Source of the DNA: Neurospora intermedia
Taxonomy: Eukaryota; Ascomycota; Sordariomycetes; Sordariales; Sordariaceae
Assembly (NCBI GenBank): GCA_037102815.1
Contig: BTPP01000003.1
Coordinates: forward strand, 4,526,001-4,590,000
Length of the DNA stretch: 64,000 nt
Direction of reading: 5' to 3'
The notes under the pieces: model-generated
What the model saw: the letters and a program-made list of their open reading frames with translations, nothing else
The model's database searches: none
Told to the model about the DNA's origin: nothing
Shown: positions 1-12,152 of the stretch, piece by piece
Layout of the letters: each line of letters begins with the position of its first letter
How positions within the stretch are numbered: the first letter of the stretch is position 1
Made by a program: the position numbers and the translations under genes

Positions 1-1337
1 TCTCCTTGGCCATGCGCAATCCCCTTCTCAAGTCCTCCGTAAACACGGCGCTCGTCAATCCGTATTCGGTATCGTTGGCGATCCTGAGCGCCTCCTCCTC
101 GGTCTCGATCTCGTACACGGCCACCGTCGGCCCAAAGCTCTCGGTCTTGTAGATATCCATGTCGGTGGTAATTCCACTTACAATAACCGGGCGCATGCGC
201 GTCGTGGTCTCTTCTTGGGCGTCAGGGTTGCCGTACAGCAGCTTGGCGCCCTTGGACAAGGCGTCCGCAAGGAGCTTCTTGTTCTTGTCGACCGCAAGGG
301 AGTTGATGAGGATCGGTGCGGGCGTCGGGGGCCCAAAGATGTTTTCGACGGCGCGGACGAGCTTCTTCTCGAATTCGGCGCGGACGGACTTGTGCACCAG
401 GATACGCTCGGTGGACATGCAGATCTGGCCCGAGTTGAGGAAGGCACCCAGGGCGCACTGGGTCGCGGCGTTGTCGAGCTCGGCGTCCTCCCAGACGATG
501 GCCGAGGCCTTGCCGCCTAGCTCGAGCAGCACGGGCTTGAGGTTCTCGCCGGCCAGGCGGCCGATGATGCGGCCGACGGCAGTGCTGCCGGTGAAGTTGA
601 CCTTCTTGACATGCGGGTTGGAGATGAGCGAGCTGGTGATGGCGGGGGCGTTGGCCGGCTCGTGGACGAGCATGTTAAGGACGCCTTTGGGGAGGCCGGC
701 TTCGTGGAAGACGGAGCAGAGGCCCCACATGGTGCGTGGGCAGAGCTCGGTGGCCTTGAAGATGGCGGTGTTGCCGGCGGCGATGGGGTAGAGGATGGAG
801 CGGATACCAAGAATGTAGGGGGCGTTCCTTGCAAGGTGTTAGTGGAATAGTACCATTTCTCTTAGCCGCCGCCTTAAGCTGGACTCACCAAGGGGCAACG
901 GCGAGAATAACGCCATAGGGCTCCTGCAAGACGAGGGCCCCCGATTCGGGATCGTTGACTACGGGGAACGACCCTTCCAACGTGTTGCATCTCCCGGCCA
1001 CATCCATCAACAAGTCCTTCGCAACCTGAATGTTGAAGTCGGCCCATTGGCGTGGAGCACCCGTCTCGTCCATTACGTACTGGCCCAACTCCTCCTTTCT
1101 CTTTTCCAAGATCTCGGCCGCCTTATGGAAAATGTCACGACGCTGGTTAGGGTGTGATTTCCTCCATGTCTTGAAAGCCTCTGCCGCGGCGTTCACGGCG
1201 GCTTGAACCTCGGTATCCGTAGCGCTGCTGCACTTATGCACAACCTTTTGGGTTGCTGGGGACGTGACATCAAAAGTCCTGGACGTGCGGACTTCCTCGC
1301 CGTTGATGAAGAAGGGTACGGTATAAGTTTCGGCCAT
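1..1337 (-). CDS. Aldehyde dehydrogenase, NAD(P)+-dependent (5' part; 3' end outside window)
   Basis: Two exons on the minus strand: 1337-889 and 827 to beyond base 1, with a 61-base intron (888-828, GTGAGT donor, AAG acceptor). Splicing splits a Trp codon and restores the family motif VAPWNAPYIL. The ALDH fold follows in order: substrate/cofactor binding region, the FTGSTAVGR Rossmann loop, the ELGGKA segment with the general-base Glu, and GQICMSTER with the catalytic Cys. The product should oxidise an aldehyde to the acid in the cytosol. The sequence most resembles the salicylaldehyde/vanillin dehydrogenase-like branch, but that assignment is from memory of the family. The start MAETYTVPFFINGEE is the only ATG preceding the conserved N-terminal FINGE motif. 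Roughly the last third is missing at the window edge. Confidence 0.93.
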
Positions 1338-4300
1338 GGTGAACGGTCGTTGAAGAAAAGCAAGGGGATTGCCAGTACAATCCGGGGTATCTAGAGCTGG
1401 GGAAAAGGTTCAACCAAGCAAGTGCAAACGACTAAGAAACAGATATTGATCAAGGAAAAACGAGGAGTACATGGTGAGACCTCGGCCAGTGTGCGCAGGA
1501 ATGAAGAGTTCTTCAACATGGCATTTACACAGTACGCCGTAGCGGATCCCGAGGACGGAATGAGTGGGACTGATGAAGATCTTGGTTGCCCACATCCCCG
1601 CAGCACCAAGCGAAAGCCGGGGAGTGGGTAGCAGTGATGAGCCGGTGAACTATAGGCTACCCGGCTGAGGCAGGACATCCCGGCTAAAGTTTGCAAGTCC
1701 GATAGCGGTGTTTTGATTGGACTTGATTGATGTTCACCATGACGGATAGTGGTGGTGACATTGACGAGTGAGGCTGCCACCAACAGTTTGCTCCGTAGAT
1801 TTATTCTGACGCGCTCCTTTGAATTCCCAAGCTGTCAGGCTTGGTTCCCCGGATATTCCATGTGGTGGTTACAACTCTGTCTCGGCCCCAGATCTGATAT
1901 GCAAGGGTCAATGAATGACTGGACGACGACCAAGGGGATGTATTAATCAGCTATCCACCAACCAGAGCGTACAATACCTCCCGTAGTTGTCGCGAAGCAC
2001 CACAACTGCCCCCCATGGGCCTTGGCAGCCCTTTGGGCAATCCATGTGTGGGGTCCTCAGTGGGATCTAGGCGAAGCGGAGGTGACTTTCGGCATCTGTC
2101 TTACAAATCCCTCTACTTTGAGGCTCAACCTTGATACGACGACTGGGGGTTCCCGCGTTTCTCTGGTTGATTCGGGGATAGCTTCGGGAGTTGAAAAGGG
2201 TGCCTGACGACGTGACCCCCCACGTGAACGGGGCGACGTGGAAGTGGGAGGACTCGAAGGTTGAGCGGTGCTTGTCGGGAGCCATGTGGGGGTGCTGCGT
2301 CCGCCCCGTCTGGCAGGATGGAACGGAAGTGGAAGATGGACATCAGGGCAGTGATACGGAGTGGGGTGTATGGAGCCTCCGAATCGGAGACCTGCCGAGT
2401 CAAGTCCGAGGCCGGATTCATATGCCCGGAGGGTTAATTGGGAGGAGCTATCGGAGCCGGTAGATCCACATTCGGACACGGAACGGATGTGTTGGTGCTG
2501 ATCACTGGCCGTCACGGTCTTCTATAGAGCCAACATCATTTTTCCCTGCTGTTTATCTGCCAAGGCATTTGCCGCAACGACAAAGGGTTGAGGCAAAGAA
2601 ATATTGTCAACTTCGTTTGCGCTCAATCTCTTTGCGAGTAGGAGGTGGACGGTTGCAGTTTGCCGTGAATCAATTTCCTCATGTTTGGCTGTTACTGGTA
2701 TGCATGGCATGTCGGGTGGTTACTTTACTAGTCACACTGCCTGTCTGAGATCTCTGAGACCTGAGATGTGCACAATGCCTGCTGTATTTCCAACATAGGA
2801 AACGGGACTGATTGATGGAATGGAAGACAATTTAACCAAAACACCCGATTGTCCCATTTTGCATCAAGAGGAACGCAGGGCAGAGATGACGGGAAGCGGA
2901 AGGTTCAAGCTCCGGCTGCTGAGGAAGAGAGGATCAAAAGGCGGGGTTGCTGCCAGCGCTCGACGGGCAGCTACCCGCCGACTGTTTGGTAGGTTGACTG
3001 CGTTCTGCCTAGAGGTACCTGCCCAGACAGGCAGGATTCGTTCAGGCACGCACGTCCCTCCAACCTTCCCAAGTGGAAGTCTTCTTCTTCCCTTCTTCTT
3101 CTTCTTCTTTAAAAGAAGCACATGGTCATTGATACCTAGAGGTAGCTTGAGAACAAAGCTTGATATGAGTGGAACACTAACACAATGGGTCGCACCTTGT
3201 GCCTAGATCCCATGTTGGTTCTGTCCGAGGGATTGCATTTGTACTGGCTCCCAAGTCAACCGTTGACTCTCCCTTAAGATGGCATTTCCCAAGCTGTGGT
3301 TACACAAACACGCCGGAAGGGACGGAAGTGTGCGGTACACAAGACGGGAGCGCCTGTTGGTCGATTCTTCTCACGATACGGCTGAAGCGCCAAACGAATC
3401 GAGATGCACACCCACAAGGCCACAACTCACGAACCGGTGACAAAGTCTGGGCTCGATTGGGCCGCCTTGAACCGCCTTGGACCCTGAGGTCTAGACCGGG
3501 CTATGGGCTTGCGATCCTCACTCCAACAGGGTCCTCCCCCGGAATTCCAGACAACGACAGGCGAAACCAAAGCTTACGGCGCACTCGATATGTTGGACGT
3601 GTCCCGGCCTTGTTCCCACTTAAGTAACCCTCGGTGTTCTCCTCTCTTCCATATCCCAGAAACGAAGGCTTTTTAGGCCCCGTGATGGGCTTCGTGATGG
3701 CTTCAAATCGAGCGCAACAAAACTTTACTGGTTTTTTATCTTGTCGCCACTGGACTGATACATTGATATGGTCCGATCTCTCCGCGCTTGTACGCGTCGA
3801 CGCATCAAACCACTCAGCTGCAAGCAACTTGAAGTGCTCTCGCTGACTTAGTGAGGCGTAGAGACGACCACAGAAGCATGGCGAATGAAGTGCGCTGCCG
3901 TGGTCTGTCCGCTGCCCCGTCACACTCTCACCCTCTCCAAGTCTTCATCGTTATGCGCATGTGTAATTGAAAGTGTTGTCCTGGTCTTGACACGCCGAAT
4001 TCATAATGACAAGACGGCTAGTCTTGCAACAATCACCGACATGGGCCAACAGCAAAGTACGTGAAAGTTGTTGACCAAGATATCCGATTATAACGGCCTG
4101 CCATGCTTGTCGATACTTAACCTGAGGAGGTTTATCCTTTCTTAAAAAGTTCTTTCTTCGATCGGATTGGGCAATCAAGACGGTTCAGTTACCTGTCACA
4201 AGTCCCCTTTTCCACCCACCCAATCCTCTCAGCCGGCCCCAGCAAGACTCGTTTACCTCCTGCACGCACCGCAAAGTCACAACTTTTGCAGCTGCCTTCC

Positions 4301-5464
4301 TTACCTCTACAAGCTTCAACCGCACTTGCCTCCATTCTCCGTGTGGTGGAGCCAGCTGCAGTTCGCAGTTCTTCCTTCCCAGGTCCTGTCACTTGGGAGA
4401 TCTGCGACCTGGCCCAGACCTAGAGTATCTTAGTAGGTACTTGCCGGTAGGGCCTCCAGTCGCTCGGTTAGGTTGCCTTGCCCTAGTCGTAGGGCCAATC
4501 CGTGCTTTCCCTATTCGCTGCGGCTGCGTCTGGTTTTAGTTTGCTCTGCTCGCTCCTGCACCTCCTCTCATTCTCCAGCTGCTTGCCCGCTCCCGTTTTG
4601 TTCTTTCCGCTTCAGTCCCACATCCACTTCCATTTCCACTTCTCCTATGGACCTGGCAATGTCAACTTGACTAGTGCTCGCTACTTACTATGAACCGGTG
4701 ACCGGAGAAGTAGCGAAAAGTCTCGGCCTTATAGTTCCACTTCCTTCTTTCACTTCATTGACTTCTTCCATCGTTTCCCGTCTTTCTTCCCACCACTTCC
4801 TCGTCGGCTCTCGTCCCATCGATTTCCAACCTCCAGCATCCGCTATCTTCACCACTGCGCATACACCACGGGCCTCTTGGGATTTACTTGTAGTTTGACC
4901 GACAGCTACCGCGGCGTACAACCACGGAACAGCTTGCTTCAACCCCCCCAAAAAAGCCTCGCGATTCTCAAGACAGCCAACGACACAAGGCCAACTAAGC
5001 CTATAGTACCTATTTTAATCTCGTACCGACAAAAAAAAGATTGAACACTTTCTGCATTAATACTACATACGGAAATTGTTACCATTGGGCTTCACCAGCT
5101 TCGTTTCTCCCTCGTTGAAACATCCAGCCAAAGGATCGGCTACGCCCGACGCTTCCTCTCCGCATTCCACTTCCCTTGCCCCAGTGGTTACCACCCGCCC
5201 GGTTGATCAACTACCTCGGTCACATCCCCAACAGCCACTTTCCGACCGATATTCGAGCCACGGACGCCATGCTCAAGGTTCGACTTCTTCAGTCATAGCA
5301 TCAGAGGTCTTTGCCGCCCTTTAACTTTTAGCCTTTCTTTCGTCCTTTCCGAGCTGTCCAGGCCGAGGAGTATCCAACACGCTTCTGCGATCGAACAAGC
5401 CCTGCCGATTCACGAGTTCCGCAGACCAACAGGATCTCGTACGACCCAATTACGGGACGACGAC
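1338..5464. other. Gene-free stretch; upstream region of the aldehyde dehydrogenase and of the histidine kinase
   Basis: About 4.1 kb with only short frames on both strands and no family motif. Pyrimidine-rich segments lie at about 3060-3115 and 4440-4660. The part nearest 5465 is probably promoter and long 5' leader of the hybrid kinase; several short ATG-initiated frames (for example from 5076) would then be upstream ORFs. No RNA gene was recognised. Confidence 0.5.
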
Positions 5465-8400
5465 ATGGGCCCCGGTCTTCGATCCTCCCCAGACGACAAT
5501 GACAACCCTGTCTTGCAGGACGAGCCCCGGTCCGCCCGCCAAGAGACGCAACTCCCACAGGACCCCGACATGCCATCAGCACTACCGGAGGGGAACTCCG
5601 TGTCTCATCCCGAACCTCCGTCGGAAAGTTTAATAGATGGCAGGACAACCTTGCCCCAGGGGGACTCGGAGCGCCTCTGGCGAGGCCCGCCTTCCATGAC
5701 TCCTCCAGTACGCCGAAGTCAGTCGTCGAGCCCTTTGCGCCTCACAATGCCCTTCATAACTCCGGGTCAGCTGGCCTTTTCGGCCATGCAATTTCTACCC
5801 GTTCCAATCCTGGTCTTGGATAGCCTCAAAACAGTGGTACTGGCTAATGAGTCCATGGGAAGGCTACTGGGAATGCCATTAGATGCGACGGGAGAGGGGG
5901 ATGATCTGTCCTCGACAATGGACCAACTCCGTGGCCAGACTCTGTCTCAAGTTGGTATCGACCTTATCCAGGATGGCATGCCGGTTTGGATTGCATGGGA
6001 GCACTTTTTGGACCAGGTTGCCCTTGAGATGGGAGTTGGAAACAGCGGGGGGAAAGAGATATTGAAGTCTGTTCTGCAAACTGATCCCGACGGAGACGCT
6101 ACGCCACGTCCTGCAGAGATCCCTCCCTCGGCTTCCACTTCTTCGCCGCGTTCTAGATCGACATCGGCTCAACCAAGAGATGGCGTGTGTGATGGGGATG
6201 CAGGCAACACAACCTGCCGCCCATCACCAAACGCTGTTGTGGATGTGGTCATAGTCAAGAGAGATATCGCCCGGTCAACATACCATACCCGGGCCCGGTC
6301 AGAAAGTTCTACATTCCACGCACAGGCAAAGATGATCATTTCGGTCTGGCAGTTGAGCCCGCAGCAAACCTTTTTTACCCTCACTTTCACCAACACCGAT
6401 TCCAAGTATGTTCCCCCGGTTGGTGCCAAGAAGCTGGCTGGAAGGCGTGACGTTTTGGATGCTGCTGAAAAAAAGTACCCTTATAGCATAAACGACCCTC
6501 CCTCTTTGACGTCAAGTCGTGATTCGCGTTCTCGCTCTCCGTCCTTTCCCCTAAGTCCTTCTGCGGTCGCCATGTCTTCCAGTCCTTTCCCTCCGCTTGG
6601 ACCTCCGTCTCACTCTTCCATCACCAGTGCTCCTTCCATGCTCCAAAAGATCACTGTCATGAAAGATGCCCTTCTGGATAAGACACAAACGCCAATCATT
6701 GCCATGTGGAAGGACGGGAGTGTGATCCTTCCCAACAAACCTGCCCGGCGCCTCTCCTATCCAGACCCTGTGCAAGGCGCTCCCCACGAAGGTTTCAATC
6801 TTTTGTCACAATGGAGGATGTGGACAGATGATTTCAGCAGACAGTTGGAGACCGATGAATACCCAATATCTCTTATGATCAAAAGTGAAACGCCCTTTGA
6901 AAGCTTCAGAATCGGCATGCTGGGTCCAGACGGCGAGCGGCTAATATTCGACGTTGAGGGAGCAGTGATTCGAGATGAGATCACAGGCGAACTTCTGGCG
7001 GGTGTGATAACATGCAGGGACATCACGCGAATCGAGCATGAAATCAGTCAGATCAAAGCAGCAGACGAGGAAAGGTTCAGATTGATATGCGAGACCATGC
7101 CTCAGCTCGTGTGGACTGCGGGACCAGACGGCGCACATGACTTTTACAATAGCAGGTGGTACAGCTACACAGGTCTGAGCGTAGAAGCTTCGCTAGGCGG
7201 AGGCTGGAGAACAGCGTTCCATCCCGATGACCTGACCGAGGCTGACAAGCGATGGCAAAATTCAACTCGAACCGGCGAGCCATATGTGATAGAGTACCGG
7301 TGCCGCAGCAAAGATGGCGAGTGGAGATGGTTCCTTGGCCGTGCGCTGCCTCTGAAGAACAAACAAACAGGGGAAATTGAAAAGTGGTTTGGTAAGTGGC
7401 ATTCAGTTGTCTCAAGAAGCATCGTGTCTAACCACTGTCATAGGAACCTGCACTGATGTGCACGAAACTATGGAAGCAAAGCTCGAAGCCAAGCGGACAA
7501 GACAACAGCTACGTAGCGTCATTGCTCACTCACGCATGACCATGTTCGCTGTTGACCCCAATCGAAAGGTTACCTTGCTGGAGGGATCATTAATATGGGA
7601 TGCTCTCTCGCCGGAGTGTGGCAGCTCCTCTTGGTTTATCGGGAAGGATGTCTACGAAGTTTTCAACAACATCAATCAACAATTACCGGATGGCCAAACG
7701 CCTGCTTTTCTGCAACCTCTTGAGTCCATACTTGGCGGAAAGTCACCGGTGGAACTGCAGGACCACAAGTTTGGTAAGTACCATCACAGATCTAAGCATT
7801 TGAGTGTTCTGAAGAGTCTAACGACAGACTCAGCAGGTAGATGGTACCGCACCGGTTTTCAGCCCATTCTCAGGAGAGATCCTCTTACCGGAAACTCAAC
7901 AGAGGATTACATCGAAGGCGTCATGGGCTTTATAATGGACGTAACCGAATTAAAGGATCGCGAAAGAGACATTGAGGCTCAAGAACTTGAGAAGAGACAA
8001 CTTCTAGCCAATGAAGCAGCCGCAAAGGAAGCAAGCCGGCTCAAGAGCCAGTTTTTGGCCAATGTGAGTTTATCAGCTCACTTCCCACATTGCTTCCGAA
8101 CTAATAGTTCTAGATGTCTCATGAGATTCGGACACCCATTACCGGTGTGATCGGCATGGCGGAATTATTGCTTGATGTTGAGCTTGATGCTGAGCAACGA
8201 GAGCTAACGGAAAATATTTTCCGTTCCGCGAACGCACTTCTGACTGTAATCAACGACATTCTTGACTTCTCAAAGATTGAGTCTGGGCGACTGGATATCG
8301 AAGAAGTACAGTTTTCATTAGCCGTTGTTATTCAGGAGGTCGGCAAGATGCTTAGCTTCACCGCTGAGCGGAAAAGCTTAGCCTTTAACTACGAGATTTG

Positions 8401-9868
8401 TTCAGATATTGCGATTGATCTCGTGGTTATGGGAGATCCTGGACGCGTGCGGCAAATCATCACGAACCTGGCCACGAACAGCATCAAGTTCACACATGAG
8501 GGTCACGTTAAGCTATATGTCTCAGTCGAAAAGGAAACGGACGATACTATTGAGGTCAAGTTCGTGATTCAGGACACGGGCATCGGTATTGAGGAAGAAG
8601 TGCTCAAACGGCTCTTCCAGCCTTTCAGTCAGGGAGATCCCTCGACAGCGCGGAAATTCGGGGGTACCGGTCTGGGGTTGACCATTTCCAAGAACTTGCT
8701 GGAACTGATGAAAGGGCGCATGGCGCTCGCATCCAAAAAGGACGAAGGAACTACAGCCACGTTCTGGATCCCGTTCAAAAAGCCACACAAAGCACAGTCG
8801 GTTACCGGCCCTCTATCTGACAGATTACAGAGCGAGACAAGCGTGTCTTGTAACTGCCCGGCTCCGACTGACCAGGAGTCAGGTGCGCTGAGCGGCGAGC
8901 AGAGGTCGGCATGGAGACAATCTTCGACAAGCCTCTCCCCTACCACCTCGCAAGAGGAGCTCTCCATGCCGGACCGCAGCAAGATCTTTATCCTGGTAGT
9001 CGAAGACAACGAGATCAACCAACAAATCGCCATCAGGACGATCAGAAAACTAGGCTTCCAAGTTGCGGCCGCCTGGAACGGCAAGGAAGCTCTCGAATAC
9101 CTGTCTAAAGCCAGCACTGGCAAGAATCGGAAACCGGACATCATTCTGATGGACGTACAAATGCCTCTGATTGATGGGTACCTGTGCACCCACCTCCTCC
9201 GGCACCACGCCCCGTACAGAAGCTACGTGAGAGATGTGCCGATAGTGGCCATGACCGCGTCGGCAATCCAAGGCGACAAGGAAAAATGCAAGAGGGCGGG
9301 CATGGATGATTACCTGTCCAAACCTGTCAAAAGGACAACACTCGAAAGGATGTTGCTGAGGTGGTGCACTACCAAAAGGGAAGAACTCTCGCCGATTACA
9401 TCGCAATGCACAGAGTCTGGTGAGCATTGTCAGAGTGCTGGCATTCCTGCTGTTGGGCTGAATGAAGAGCCGTCTGAATTGGACTTGAATACGTATGACA
9501 ACGTCGATGATCATGAAGGGTCGAATCTTGCTACGCCTATGGGTCCTGGCCGAGTTGCAGAGGAGATGTCTCCAGGGGGTGGTGCTGAGGTTGAGCAGTC
9601 TTCAACGGCAGGATACTTTTCGTCAGGGTCAGGTTCTGGACAAGGCATGCCAGACGCGACAAAACCAACAGGAGACCCTGGTGAGCAGACAGGGCTTGGT
9701 CAAGCTGAACAGCTTCTTGATGCCAGTTCGCATTACCCATCACAGCCCAGCGTGGCAGCAATGACGACAAGTCCGGCCTCGATAGAGCGGAGGGAAGGAG
9801 AGGCTTTGACGGAGGAAAATCTGGGTAAGCTGCAGGAAGAACAAAACGAAGAATTGCAAAGCATCTAA
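5465..9868 (+). CDS. PAS-domain hybrid sensor histidine kinase
   Basis: Four exons: 5465-7391, 7444-7773, 7837-8063, 8114-9868; introns of 52, 63 and 50 bases, two with CTAAC/CTAAT branch sites. Spliced length is 1412 residues. Order of domains: disordered N-terminus; PAS-like regions starting near residues 105, 402, 534 and 674; HisKA with the phospho-acceptor His about 831 in MSHEIRTP; HATPase with N-box (TNLATNSIKF), G1 (DTGIGIEEE) and G2 (GGTGLGLTIS); receiver domain from about 1119 with EDN, phospho-acceptor Asp about 1175 (LMDVQMP) and Lys about 1231 (LSKPVK). About 145 acidic residues follow the receiver. No membrane segment is visible, so it is probably a cytosolic sensor relaying phosphate through an HPt protein. 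All catalytic residues are present. The input signal is not evident. The start is the first ATG in a long open frame. Confidence 0.95.
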
Positions 9869-10367
9869 TAAGTAGAGGGAACGGGGTGGGAATGAAACAA
9901 ATATCTTTTCAGCAGAAAGCGGAATCACTTCCTTTTAGTAAAGCGGACATCAGACCTGGAGCATAAAATGTATGGACAGGGTTTATGTACAGGTTAAGGC
10001 ATGATATCAATGGCGTTCTTTGCTAGAACAAATAGCTTTATCGCCTCTATTGCTTGCGTTCATGTGAGCATTTCTGAAGCAGCATGGCGATGGACGAACA
10101 GATTCAGCGGAGATAAACGTTTGGGTGCGCACGAAAAGCAAGCGGTGTTGTAGGTAGAGAAGGATAGGCGCAAGAAGCTAGGTGATAAAATTTAACGCTG
10201 TTAATCACCACATCTAAGGACAGTTATGACGGTGTTCGCTGAAATCATTTGTTTAGGGTAGTTATTTCGGATCAGACCGGCACTATCAACGACCTCACTC
10301 AGCCAACCAACCATCCAACCATCCATTGCCCCCCTCATCAACCTGAACTATGTTGTGACCAACCATT
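9869..10367. other. Intergenic region between convergent genes
   Basis: 3' flanks of the hybrid kinase (+) and the CDC26-like gene (-). It carries a short degenerate CCAACCAACCATCCA-type repeat at about 10300-10330. No gene or RNA was recognised. Confidence 0.5.
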
Positions 10368-12152
10368 CTAGCCTCTCCGTCTACCCTGAGCCGCAGCAGT
10401 CCTCCCTCCACCAGCACCAGCACCAGCACCACTACCACCACCGGCATTACCCACCTGTCCCTCAGGCGTAGTAACCACACCAGAAGAAGAACCCCCCGCA
10501 GCAGGCACAGCCGTCGCAGTAGACGTAGTAGATGGCACGGACAAAGATGGATGGCCCCTCGTCAAACGAGCGTACAAGCCCTCTTGCTCGTCCGCTTCCA
10601 TGGCCATTCTCCTTCTTTGGGCACGGAGGGCCGAGGCTTGTTGAGCGGCGGCACGTTGCTGGGCTTGTTGGGCGGCGACGCGCTGGGCGGGGGTTGTGGT
10701 TGTTGTGGTGGTGGTTGTGCGGGGAACTGGAGTGGGTGGAATCGTTGGAGGGGGGATGTTTTGGGATTGGGAGAGGCGGCGGCGGGTGTTGGTGTTGATG
10801 TGGGTGTTTGTGTGGGTGTGGTGAGTGTTTTGGTGAGGGGGTTGCTGTTGCTGCTGCTGTTGCTGTTGGTTATGGTGTGTTGTTTGGTGACTGTGTTGGT
10901 GTTGCGACTGAGAAGAAGCTTGAGGGTGGTGGGGGGCACGTTGTTGTTGTTGATGAGGTTGTTGATTCACCAGCGGCGGTGGCGTAGCAATCACCTGGTT
11001 CCCAGACTGCGCTGCGACGGGAGGAGTATGGAACTGAATCTCATGGCTTTCGACTTGCAGACCGTAGCCGCCGTGCAGATGGTAACCGGGTGGGAGAAGC
11101 AGTTCCATTCCTTCCATGTCGTTGTTGTTGTTGTTGTTGTTGTTGTCATCGGCAGAAGAGGAGGAAATAAAGGGAATGTGCGTGTTAATGTCAAGGTCCA
11201 TTTCGCCGGCATAACCGCCGCCGTATACTCCTCCTCCTCCTCTTTGGTCGAGTCGTTGGGTTTCTTCTTCTTCTTCTTCTGTTTCGTCTCCTGCTTCTGC
11301 TTCTTCTTGGGCGGCGCCGTCGTGTTGTCCTGTGGCAGCAGCCGGGGTTTGCTGTTGTCCTGCACGTGGTCCCGTTGTTCCCGTTGTTGTTGTTGCGGTG
11401 CCCCCGCGCAGTCCTCTTCTTCCCCTTCCTCCCCCTCCTCCTCCTCCTCCTCCTCCTGGCATGGCAGATGGAGTTTCCACCGCTGTTGCTGTTGTCGTCG
11501 TTGGTCCAGTGGGTGTGACTGCCGCCGCGCGTGATTGATGGCCGCGTGGTTGTCTTCCTCCTCCAGCAGCAGCTGTTGATGTGGCTGGTGGTCCTCTAGT
11601 ACCGGTAGTATCACCCCTTCGGCCGGCCGGTGCTGTGGTCGTCGTCCTCTCTTCCACCTGAACCTGACTTTGCTGTCGTTGTTGCTGTTGCTGCGCAAGT
11701 CTCTGCGCCGCCTGTCTCTGCGCCGCCTCTCGCTGCTGCTCCATCATCCTCGCCTGTCTCTGCGCATGGCGCTGCGCATAGTAGCTTTCGTCACCTGCAT
11801 CTTCTTCTTCTTCTTCACTTTCTGTTTCATCATTGCCAGTGCCCATATACTGTTCGCTTATCCTTGCGCCACCGCCACCACCACCACCACCGGCACCAAA
11901 GCCTAACCCACCACCACTTGCCCTAACATTCCCAACACCGGGATGTTCCCTTCCAAAGATCCTCGCTCCTGCACTGGGTTGTTGTTGCTGCTGAAGTGGT
12001 TGCGAGTGGCCGTGACCCCGTCTCATGGCATCCTGACGGGCTTGTGTGCGAGCAGCCATCTCGCGGGCTTTTTGGCGCTCAAGGGCTCGGTCTTCATACG
12101 ACGCTATGTCTTCGGCCGTGATGTTTAGGACTGTTAAGGGGCGGCGGAGCAT
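10368..12152 (-). CDS. CDC26-like anaphase-promoting-complex subunit with a very long low-complexity tail
   Basis: Single open frame of 594 residues. The first about 35 residues (MLRRPLTVLNITAEDIASYE onward, then a charged helix with EDRALERQKAREM) match the N-terminus of the APC/C subunit CDC26, whose known signature is MLRR-x-PT followed by a DI-x-x-[FY]E motif. In that family this segment binds the TPR groove of APC6/Cut9 and stabilises the complex. Known CDC26 proteins are about 70-130 residues. Here the rest is low complexity: Gly runs, acidic blocks, Gln/His-rich segments, Asn8, Gln9, Thr9 and an Ala/Gln/Arg helix near the end. The start is fixed by MLRR. No splice signals were needed; the frame is open throughout. 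The function beyond the N-terminus is unknown. A poly-T tract at 12175-12206 lies in its 5' flank. Confidence 0.75.
   Translation of the reverse strand: MLRRPLTVLNITAEDIASYEDRALERQKAREMAARTQARQDAMRRGHGHSQPLQQQQQPSAGARIFGREHPGVGNVRASGGGLGFGAGGGGGGGGARISEQYMGTGNDETESEEEEEDAGDESYYAQRHAQRQARMMEQQREAAQRQAAQRLAQQQQQRQQSQVQVEERTTTTAPAGRRGDTTGTRGPPATSTAAAGGGRQPRGHQSRAAAVTPTGPTTTTATAVETPSAMPGGGGGGGGGGRGRRGLRGGTATTTTGTTGPRAGQQQTPAAATGQHDGAAQEEAEAGDETEEEEEETQRLDQRGGGGVYGGGYAGEMDLDINTHIPFISSSSADDNNNNNNNNDMEGMELLLPPGYHLHGGYGLQVESHEIQFHTPPVAAQSGNQVIATPPPLVNQQPHQQQQRAPHHPQASSQSQHQHSHQTTHHNQQQQQQQQQPPHQNTHHTHTNTHINTNTRRRLSQSQNIPPPTIPPTPVPRTTTTTTTTTPAQRVAAQQAQQRAAAQQASALRAQRRRMAMEADEQEGLYARLTRGHPSLSVPSTTSTATAVPAAGGSSSGVVTTPEGQVGNAGGGSGAGAGAGGGRTAAAQGRRRG

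Noticed and set aside
159-791. 210-codon plus frame over the aldehyde dehydrogenase
   Set aside because: Antisense to conserved ALDH motifs including ELGGKA and the catalytic Cys segment.
10551-11534. 327-codon plus frame opposite the CDC26-like gene
   Set aside because: Made of runs produced by the trinucleotide repeats of the real gene; no domain.
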